Shown here piece after piece: positions 57,344-64,000 of a stretch of DNA of 64,000 bases. Source of the DNA: CAYRHJ01 sp964424105 (GTDB lineage Bacteria > Planctomycetota > Phycisphaerae > UBA1845); contig CAYRHJ010000026.1 in assembly GCA_964424105.1 (NCBI GenBank), positions 1-64,000 on the forward strand. The letters are read 5' to 3'. A program made the position numbers and the translations under genes. The notes beneath the pieces were generated by a model that searched no databases, had not been told where the DNA came from, and was given only the letters and a program-made list of their open reading frames with translations. Every line of letters starts with the position of its first letter. The stretch's first letter is position 1.

Positions 57344-59847
57344 TTTCGGATAGCCCATTCCATGCACAACGCGCCGATCAAACCGATCAGGGTCCATTGA
57401 TTATCCCACAGCGGAATGGGTCTGGATTTGACCGTCGTGGATTCATGGCGGTCCGGAATGGCGGCGGGAATGGAATGCGCTTCATCGATTTCGTAGTAGC
57501 CGCCGGCTGCCGAGCGCTCGGCCAACATTTGCAGGGCCGCCCGATTCATTTGCGGATTGGCGATTTCGATGTTTGGCCTGACCACTTCTACATATTGTGT
57601 GGCGGTGACGGCATCGGACGTTCCGTGGGCGGGCAAGGTCAATTCGATTTCATAGTCGCCGGTTTGCGACGGCGTGAACCGACCTTCAAACCAACCGGGC
57701 CTGTCAAGTGAACGCCGCAGAATCACGGGTTGTTGAACTGTGCCGGCTCGGTAGTTCGCGGTCACGGAATCCTCTTGCAGGGGTTCGAAACGTGAATCGA
57801 ACAGATGGGCGGACACATCGATGGCCCGACCTAACTGAAACGTCGTGCCTTCGGTGATCAGCATGACCCGCTTGCGACCGCCCAGCAGTTTACCTTCGAC
57901 CAAAAACCTCAGCGTGGGCACCCAGAAACTATTGAACGCATCCTCTCCGCTTCCACGCCATCGCCACGTGCTATCGAAAGCCAGGAACGCGGATCGACCC
58001 GCCCCCATGAATTGTGTGGCGGCCAACACGTGGGATCCGTACGAGTTTCGCATTTGCGGGTTGGAATGCCGGAATAGCACCGTGGCAGCGGGCTTTTCTC
58101 GCAGGACCGGATAGTGCCAATACACGCCCTGTAGCTTGGACCAATAGGCGCGAGCATCCATCTGGTTATCAAATGCTCGAAAAAGAGCATGCCCGGTGGT
58201 CTCGTCGGGCACGTCCAGCGGCCAACCGCGTGTCTGGTAGTATCCGATGCGATTCAGAATCAGATCGGCTTCGGGATCGATATTCACCGGCAGCATGCGA
58301 ACGATGGGTTCGACGGCTGGATCGCGCATGAAACGCTGCGTGTATTTCCGCGATGCGGCGTACAGCAATCCGCCGCCGTGGTCGGTGATCAGTGTTTCCA
58401 GTGATTGCGACCAACCGGGGCCGAACTCCGTCGAATCGGGGTCGATCAGGATGACCGCGTCGTAGACGAACAGCTCTTCCGGTGTTGACGGCAGTTGATC
58501 GATAATGGTGTTGCCGTCGCGCACCGCATTCATGGCCGCGGACTGTAGCCAGCAGCTTACGTCAAACGTCGCGTCTCGCATCAGCAGCCGCGACAGGTAT
58601 CGGTATTCCCAACTGGGGCTTCCGGCAATCAACAACACCCGCATCTTGTCGTCCATGACGTTGACGACGGCTTGCTTGGCATTGTCGTCGGTGACGCTTT
58701 CGAACGGGCCGACCGGCACGGCCACGCGGTAGGTGACTGGGCCTAATTGATCGCGGGTGCGGCTGAATTGGACGGTTTCCATCGGACCATCGCCAGAAAG
58801 CGTGACGGTCCGCGACTCGACAGGACGGTCCGCCGGATCGGACTCGCTTCTTTCGTATAGTTCAACGCGAATGGTTTCGCCGGCCATTCCCTGCGAAGTC
58901 AGGTTGGCTATAATGGCGATGGGGTCGGCCTTGAACGCGTTGTCGGGGGCACTGATTTCAGTGACGCGGACGTTTTGGGGCGGCGAGGCGTCCCCGACGC
59001 CTACGACGTGAATGGGGACGTTTCGCTCCTGAATGAAACGAGCCAATTCTTCAATGGGATCGCCCTGATTAAATCCACCGTCGCTCAACAGGACAACGCC
59101 GGCCAATGGCGCTCCGCCGAGCAATTCGATCGCCCGCCGGACAGCACGAGACGCATTGGTTGCCGCTCCCTGTGCCGGCAGGTGCAGCTTGAAATTCCCC
59201 GCGTCGGTTGCAGTCGGATCGGTATCGGCTGTGGCGGGGGTTTCATCGGCGGGTTCGATTGGATCGGAATCGGCTGTGACTTCGTCTGCTCGGGCGATGG
59301 TCGTCAGGAGATTCAACACGCTGGAAAACGAGTACACCTTGATACGATTGTGATTGGAAAGGTCTCGGAAGAAGCCCCCTTCGTCGCGTTCGATCAACCG
59401 GGTGACGAGGTCCATTCGGCGAATGCCTTGGCCGCTTTCCGCCGCCCGTGCCACGCTTCCCGGCCCCAGCAGGTTGTCCACGCGAATCGCGTCCTCGGCA
59501 GCGCGATAACGGTCACCCAAGTCCATACTGGATGAATCGTCCAACAACACCAGGCAATAGGAATCGATCCAGCGGTGTAGATAGGTGGCCAGGACTGGTT
59601 GAAGCCAAATGGCGGCCAGAACCAGGATAACGGCGCATCGAATCGTGGCTAGGACAGCCCGGACGCCGGGGGTCGCGCCCTTGCGACCCTCCCGCCGATA
59701 CATCATGACCACGGCCCAACATAGGAACAGCCCAACGGCCAACATCAGTAGGGCCGTCCAGCCTTCCGGAATCGCCGCCCATTCAAACCGTCGCTCGACG
59801 GCGGTGCGGTCGATCTGTGCGACAAGATCAGTCAATGAACCGTTCAT
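57325..59847 (-). CDS. VWA-domain membrane protein
   Basis: An 840-residue protein with two N-terminal helices (ALLMLAVGLFLCWAVVMMY and VLATIRCAVILVLAAIWLQPVLATYL). The VWA part has the metal site DDSSSM (DxSxS) and VLLSDGGFNQG. A middle region with LLIAGSPSWEYRYLSRLL and GGGLLYAAS looks like a glutamine-amidotransferase-like fold. A last helix (WTLIGLIGALCMEWAIRKW) ends the protein. VWA proteins of this type in planctomycetes act with MoxR-type ATPases or membrane partners, but no ATPase is seen here. It is the first gene of the long minus-strand series. Confidence 0.85.
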   Translation of the reverse strand: MNGSLTDLVAQIDRTAVERRFEWAAIPEGWTALLMLAVGLFLCWAVVMMYRREGRKGATPGVRAVLATIRCAVILVLAAIWLQPVLATYLHRWIDSYCLVLLDDSSSMDLGDRYRAAEDAIRVDNLLGPGSVARAAESGQGIRRMDLVTRLIERDEGGFFRDLSNHNRIKVYSFSSVLNLLTTIARADEVTADSDPIEPADETPATADTDPTATDAGNFKLHLPAQGAATNASRAVRRAIELLGGAPLAGVVLLSDGGFNQGDPIEELARFIQERNVPIHVVGVGDASPPQNVRVTEISAPDNAFKADPIAIIANLTSQGMAGETIRVELYERSESDPADRPVESRTVTLSGDGPMETVQFSRTRDQLGPVTYRVAVPVGPFESVTDDNAKQAVVNVMDDKMRVLLIAGSPSWEYRYLSRLLMRDATFDVSCWLQSAAMNAVRDGNTIIDQLPSTPEELFVYDAVILIDPDSTEFGPGWSQSLETLITDHGGGLLYAASRKYTQRFMRDPAVEPIVRMLPVNIDPEADLILNRIGYYQTRGWPLDVPDETTGHALFRAFDNQMDARAYWSKLQGVYWHYPVLREKPAATVLFRHSNPQMRNSYGSHVLAATQFMGAGRSAFLAFDSTWRWRGSGEDAFNSFWVPTLRFLVEGKLLGGRKRVMLITEGTTFQLGRAIDVSAHLFDSRFEPLQEDSVTANYRAGTVQQPVILRRSLDRPGWFEGRFTPSQTGDYEIELTLPAHGTSDAVTATQYVEVVRPNIEIANPQMNRAALQMLAERSAAGGYYEIDEAHSIPAAIPDRHESTTVKSRPIPLWDNQWTLIGLIGALCMEWAIRKWARLL

Positions 59848-60333
59848 GCGATTCTGGATAGCGACCCGCGCTTGTGGCTGAATCCAACCTTCGTGTTATC
59901 AAAAACGTACGATTGCCCCATTATTTACCCCGGCGCACGGTCGAATGTTCACCTGTGCGCCCTTCGATCACAATACCGTCGCAGGCTGGATGAACCAGAC
60001 CGCCGCCGAATTTCCGTGCCGTGGGGTCCGGGTTGGCTGATCCCTTGCCCTTGATCGGGATTGGTGTCATGACGGGTCCCCGCGGTTTTCGGCATTTGGG
60101 ACGGGTTCAATACAATTCATTACAAAACCTGAACCGAATTCATCGGACGTATTTGCGAAACTCCGTGATCTTACAGGATTGTGGCCGTGGCGGCGATGGC
60201 CACCATTTCGCCGGCGCAACAACCTTGCACGGCGTTGGCGGGGCTGCGACGGAGTTGGGGTTTTCGCACTTGACTTGCAATATTGCGCGTAGGGTAGGCG
60301 TTGCCCACCCTGCTTATCGGCGACGTTGTGACA
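59848..60333. other. Intergenic region upstream of the VWA gene
   Basis: No gene. A GC-rich hairpin AGGGTaGGC/GCCCACCCT lies at about 60290-60311, of the type repeated in many planctomycete intergenic regions. I did not find a clear promoter for the long minus-strand series. Confidence 0.45.
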
Positions 60334-61680
60334 TCATGGGCTACGTAACAGGACCCACGCGAGAATGGCTGCCATAGCGACGAACATGACTGCGATGGCC
60401 CATAGCGTTTGCGAGACGCGACGTTTCTGATTGGCAGCGGCCGTTACGGCGTCGGCGTAGGGGGTCAGCGAAAACGAGACCATCGAATACAGCGGAACGT
60501 AGCCGGGATACACGGCATGCAAGAATCGCTCGCGCTTCTTGCGCCGAAGGAACGCGGGCGAGCCGGCGTGATCGCGCATTTCGACGAAATTTTCTATGGC
60601 CAGATCCGCGAGCGCGTCGGTCTGTCGTTTTCGCGATCGATAGTAGGCGTCGAATGCCCGCGCTCGATCCGGGCGATGCTCGGCCAAGCACTGACTCAAC
60701 ATGAAACAATCTTCAAAACCCGCGTTGATGCCCTGTCCGTAAAAGGGAACTACGGCGTGGGCGGCGTCGCCGATCAAAACGGCGTGTTGGTCGATGTACC
60801 ATGGACGGCAGCGAATCGTAACCAGCGAGCCAACGGGGTTGCCTTGAAAACCCTGGACCAGGTCGGGAATCAGCGGTACGGCGTCGGCAAAATGATCGCT
60901 GAAACATCGCCGAATCTGCTCCGGTGTTTGCAAGGCGTTGAAACTCACCGGCCCATCGAACGGCCAGAACAGCGTGCAGGTGAACGAGCCATCTCTATTG
61001 GGCAGGGCGATCATCATGTAGGCGCGTCGAGGCCAAATGTGCAGGGCGTTGGGGTCCATGCGGTGTCGGCCTTGGTGGTCAGGGGGGATGGTTAACTCTT
61101 TGTAGCCGTGTTCGAGGTAGGACTGCTCATAATCGAATCGATCCAATCGCATCATGCGGGCCCGAATGATGGAAAAGGCTCCGTCGGAACCGATGGTGAC
61201 ATCGGGCTTCACCTCGCTGATATTTCCCGCTTCGTTTTGAAGGGTGATGGATTTCGAATCGGGATCGAAATCGGTGCATCTGTGTTGAAAGTGAAGGCGG
61301 ACGTGGGGATGTCGCTCGGCGGCGTCCAGCATGATCTCGTTCAATCGCGAGCGCGAAACGGAATGGATGGCTTCGGTGGGGTTCTTGCTGTAGGGCTGAA
61401 AAGTCAATTCGCCGGACGGTGCGTGCAGCATTCGGCCTCGCATGGGCAGGGCTTCGTCGAGAACGCCTTGGGCCAACCCGACCTGTTGGAGCGCGTGGAT
61501 GGCCCGGGCGGAGATGGCCAGGTTGATGGACCGCGATGGCCCGGCGTCTTGTTTGCGCAGATCGGGCCGCTTTTCGTAGACGTCCACATCGTAGCCCGCC
61601 TTGCCCAGATAGATGGCCATCAGCGCCCCGGCCAATCCGGCTCCGACGATGGCGAATTTGGGAGGATTGGATTCTGTCAT
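60334..61680 (-). CDS. kmo: Kynurenine 3-monooxygenase
   Basis: Hydroxylates kynurenine to 3-hydroxykynurenine with FAD and NADPH. The 448-residue protein has the FAD start FAIVGAGLAGALMAIYLGKAGYDVDVYEKRPDLR, the GD segment VLIGDAAHAVVPFYGQGINAGFEDCF, and a C-terminal membrane helix (TLWAIAVMFVAMAAILAWVLL) as in known KMO proteins. Substrate-binding details such as RSINLAISARAIHAL are also typical. It is downstream of the kynureninase gene, 70 bases apart. No tryptophan dioxygenase or kynurenine formamidase is in view. Confidence 0.93.
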   Translation of the reverse strand: MTESNPPKFAIVGAGLAGALMAIYLGKAGYDVDVYEKRPDLRKQDAGPSRSINLAISARAIHALQQVGLAQGVLDEALPMRGRMLHAPSGELTFQPYSKNPTEAIHSVSRSRLNEIMLDAAERHPHVRLHFQHRCTDFDPDSKSITLQNEAGNISEVKPDVTIGSDGAFSIIRARMMRLDRFDYEQSYLEHGYKELTIPPDHQGRHRMDPNALHIWPRRAYMMIALPNRDGSFTCTLFWPFDGPVSFNALQTPEQIRRCFSDHFADAVPLIPDLVQGFQGNPVGSLVTIRCRPWYIDQHAVLIGDAAHAVVPFYGQGINAGFEDCFMLSQCLAEHRPDRARAFDAYYRSRKRQTDALADLAIENFVEMRDHAGSPAFLRRKKRERFLHAVYPGYVPLYSMVSFSLTPYADAVTAAANQKRRVSQTLWAIAVMFVAMAAILAWVLLRSP

Positions 61681-61750
61681 TATCAGTTCGCGCCGGCGGA
61701 CCGTTGTTGGCCGTTCGCGGGGTTGCGAAAAAGTGTCGATTCACCGCTCG

Positions 61751-63034
61751 TCAAGGCTGTTCGGCGAGGATGTCGGCGAAGCGCCATACTTCGTGAAACG
61801 TGTTGTACAGGGGTGTGGGAGCGACGCGGATCACATTGGGCTCGCGGAAATCACCAACCACACCCGATTTCTCCAGGGCGGCCAAACGATCCTGGGGACG
61901 ATCATGCACGAGAATCGAAAGCTGACAACCGCGGGCATGGGGGTCTCGCGGCGTGATGATCTCGATCGCGTCCGCCGGACTTCGGTCCAATAGGTATTCG
62001 AGGTAGCCGGTCAGCCGTTGCGATTTGGCGTGGAGCGCGGGCATGCCGGCTTCATCGAAGATGGCCAGCGAGCCACGCAGCGGGGCCATCGCCAATATCG
62101 GCGGATTGCTGATCTGCCAGCCGTCGGCGCCCGGTCGAGGGATGAATTCCGGTTCCAGGTGCATATGGAAACGCGTATTCGGATCATTACCCCACCAGCC
62201 GGCCAGCCGGTTTCGTGTCGCATCGCTTCCGTGCGATTCATGCACGAAGCACCCTGCCACGGCGCCGGGTCCGGCATTCAAATACTTGTATGAACACCAG
62301 ACCGCGAAATCGACGCCCCAGTCGTGAAGGTTCATCGGCACGTTGCCGACCGCGTGTGCCAGGTCCCATCCGACGTTGCATCCCTGCTCCTTGGCGGCAG
62401 AAGTGATGGCTGCGATGTCGAAAAGTTGTCCGGTTAGAAAGTTGACACCGCCCATCATGATCAGGGCGATTTCGTGCCCACGCTTTCGCAGCAAGTCGAT
62501 GATGTCGGCGGTTCGCAGCGTGTGTTCGCCCTCGCGGGGTGCGGCGATGATCAAACCGTCGGCGGGATCGATGCCCCGATGTCGCAAGTGCGTCTTGACA
62601 GCGTAGGTATCAGATGGGAAGGCGGGCGATTCCATCAGTATCTTGAATCGGTCAGCCGTTGGATGATAGAACGACACCATCATCATGTGCAAATTGACGG
62701 TCAGGCTGTTCATCATCACGACCTCGCCGGGCCGGGCGCCGACCAGGCTCGCTCCCACCTCGCGAAAAACCTCGTGATAGGAATACCAGGGTGTTCGGCC
62801 TTTGAAATGGGCGTGGACGGCCAAGTTGGCCCAATCGGTCAGTTCCTGCTCGACGCGGGCACGGGTCTCCATGGGCTGCGGGCCCAGGGAATTGCCGGCG
62901 AAGTAGATGACTGGGTCGCCGTTGGCTTGCCTGGGAAGATGAAAGCGTTGGCGAAAGGCTCGAAGCGGGTCCGCCTTGTCACACTGATGAGCGAAGGCTT
63001 CGGTGGGTTGAAAGTCGCCCAGTTCGTCGGTCAT
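61751..63034 (-). CDS. kynU: Kynureninase
   Basis: A PLP enzyme that cleaves (3-hydroxy)kynurenine to (3-hydroxy)anthranilate and alanine. The 427-residue protein has the cofactor lysine Lys250 in WCSYKYLNAGPGAVAG, the conserved YFAGNSLG (44-51), and DLAHAVGN with the PLP-nitrogen Asp. Length and motifs are normal. The gene start overlaps the TerC gene by four bases (ATGA), suggesting that terC-kynU-kmo are transcribed together, though TerC is unrelated in function. Confidence 0.93.
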   Translation of the reverse strand: MTDELGDFQPTEAFAHQCDKADPLRAFRQRFHLPRQANGDPVIYFAGNSLGPQPMETRARVEQELTDWANLAVHAHFKGRTPWYSYHEVFREVGASLVGARPGEVVMMNSLTVNLHMMMVSFYHPTADRFKILMESPAFPSDTYAVKTHLRHRGIDPADGLIIAAPREGEHTLRTADIIDLLRKRGHEIALIMMGGVNFLTGQLFDIAAITSAAKEQGCNVGWDLAHAVGNVPMNLHDWGVDFAVWCSYKYLNAGPGAVAGCFVHESHGSDATRNRLAGWWGNDPNTRFHMHLEPEFIPRPGADGWQISNPPILAMAPLRGSLAIFDEAGMPALHAKSQRLTGYLEYLLDRSPADAIEIITPRDPHARGCQLSILVHDRPQDRLAALEKSGVVGDFREPNVIRVAPTPLYNTFHEVWRFADILAEQP

Positions 63035-64000
63035 TTCGTATCCGTCGGATCGTCGTGGACCATCGACTTCGGCAAATACTTATCCAGCCCGATCGAGCTA
63101 GACACTTTACTCGCCTGCTCCTTCACGCGTCGCAACATCTTGCGTGCCCATATCAACTCGGTTCCCAGGATCGACAACCCGATTGGGATCACGATGAAGG
63201 CCGGACCGGGAAGAACCAGCATGGCTATCCCCACAAGCAAGACGGTCGATCCGATGATGATGATAACGATGCGACGGGCTTGGCGATAGGTCAATTCAGC
63301 CAACCCTTCCAGTTCATTCGCCAGGGGAGAACCGAAGGCGGCGGTGTCGCGTTTGGCACCGATCAGGGAGGCCAGCACGCCGACGGTCAGAATGCCGATG
63401 ATGACCGCCAGCGAGATGGTCGTCGGAATCGGATGATGATGCGCCAACAACATTTTCACGCCCACAAACGTGAGCACAAAGACGAGGCTCGTTTTCAGGA
63501 ACCGAAATTTGTCCATCATGCCGGCCAGCGCGAAATACAGAGAACGCAGGCCCAGGATGGCGAAAACGTTGGACGTGAACACCAGGAAAGGATCACGCGT
63601 GACGGCAAAAATGGCCGGTATCGAATCGACGGCGAACAGCAGGTCCGTGCTTTCGACGATGAGCAGTGACAGGAACAGCGGCGTGATCGCTCGCTTTCCG
63701 TCGATGCGCGTGAAGAACTTCGCACCGTCGTAGCCATCGCTGACCGGATACAGTCGCTTGGCCAGGCGGATCAACGGATTTTTGCCGGGGTCGAGATTGT
63801 CGTGTCGGACGATCAGCATCTTGACGGCGGTCAGAATCAGCAGCACACCGAACACGTAGATGATCCAGTCGAACCGTTCGATCAAGGCCGCTCCGCCTAC
63901 GATCATGACACCGCGCATGATCAGCGCGCCCAGGATGCCCCAAAACAGGACGCGGTGTTGGTAGATGCCGGGCACTTTGAAATACGTGAAAATGAGCGCG
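63031..64000 (-). CDS. TerC-family membrane protein with C-terminal PGPGW-type domain (5' end beyond the window)
   Basis: The frame is still open at base 64000, where it reads ALIFTYFKVPGIYQHRVLFWG, a well-known internal TerC segment, so the start lies outside. The visible part has about seven membrane helices with FLSLLIVESTDLLFAVDSIPAIFAVT, the TerC signature. After a linker the C terminus holds two more helices with LVLPGPAFIVIPIGLSILGTELIWARKMLRRVKEQ, the PGPGW-type transmembrane domain. TerC proteins are linked with tellurite resistance and metal export, in particular Mn2+. The fused domain's function is unknown. Confidence 0.9.
   Translation of the reverse strand, partial: ALIFTYFKVPGIYQHRVLFWGILGALIMRGVMIVGGAALIERFDWIIYVFGVLLILTAVKMLIVRHDNLDPGKNPLIRLAKRLYPVSDGYDGAKFFTRIDGKRAITPLFLSLLIVESTDLLFAVDSIPAIFAVTRDPFLVFTSNVFAILGLRSLYFALAGMMDKFRFLKTSLVFVLTFVGVKMLLAHHHPIPTTISLAVIIGILTVGVLASLIGAKRDTAAFGSPLANELEGLAELTYRQARRIVIIIIGSTVLLVGIAMLVLPGPAFIVIPIGLSILGTELIWARKMLRRVKEQASKVSSSIGLDKYLPKSMVHDDPTDTK

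Overview
The window reads like a chromosome segment of a Planctomycetota bacterium. The GC content is moderately high and coding is dense on both strands. Supporting markers are a PEP-CTERM exported protein, a von Willebrand-type protein followed by a large membrane protein with coiled coils and a Gln/Gly-rich coiled-coil protein, an NPCBM-domain protein, several HtrA-like proteins and small zinc-ribbon proteins. The assignment is inferred from gene content only; there is no rRNA or other phylogenetic marker. I saw no tRNA, rRNA, CRISPR array, integrase or transposase.

Layout. 0-9 kb: a partial gene, a universal stress protein, a ThiF-type E1 enzyme translationally coupled to a JAMM metallopeptidase, glutamate racemase (murI), a HEAT-repeat protein, a zinc alcohol dehydrogenase, a PgeF/YfiH protein, a small zinc-ribbon protein and a GT39-like membrane glycosyltransferase with TPRs. 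9-20 kb: a lipoprotein, a zinc-ribbon membrane protein, an aminotransferase, DoxX/MauE and rhodanese proteins, an EF-G paralogue, a bacterial PH-domain protein, an ExeA-like AAA ATPase, unknown proteins and acpS. 20-26 kb: a GcvT-like protein with two paralogous FAD oxidoreductases, then an ALDH7-type aldehyde dehydrogenase on the other strand. 26.3-28.9 kb: an accessory two-gene module, a DNA methyltransferase fused to an unknown domain and a degenerate GIY-YIG fold, coupled to a protein with the same unknown domain and an intact GIY-YIG nuclease motif set. 29-40 kb: a housekeeping run purA-uppS-(inserted GNAT, repeats, PEP-CTERM)-cdsA-phoH-pgpH-ybeY-CNNM/CorC. 40-45 kb: birA, biotin carrier protein, biotin carboxylase and an HD-GYP response regulator. 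45-46 kb: a non-coding stretch with a promoter and a terminator-like hairpin that could make a small RNA. 46-60 kb: one long minus-strand series, VWA protein, membrane protein, GGQQ-repeat coiled coil, TPR protein, NPCBM protein, one intact HtrA-like protease and two HtrA-like proteins that have lost all three catalytic residues. 60-64 kb: kynurenine 3-monooxygenase, kynureninase and a TerC protein that runs off the end.

Repeats are a strong theme. A 27-bp palindromic element (GTCATTCCGG...CCGGAATCCAG) occurs more than a dozen times. Four copies lie inside coding sequences, all in the same phase, each encoding a peptide of the form LDSGxRRxD/E. A second family has a CCCACCTCC/GGAGGTGGG palindrome, including a 39-bp exact match 32 kb apart. 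A third is built from GTCGAAA/GTCGTAG heptamers.

The most interesting system is the methyltransferase/GIY-YIG pair at 26314-28934, a likely uncharacterised restriction-modification type. Next are the HtrA trio with two pseudoproteases and the possible small RNA locus.
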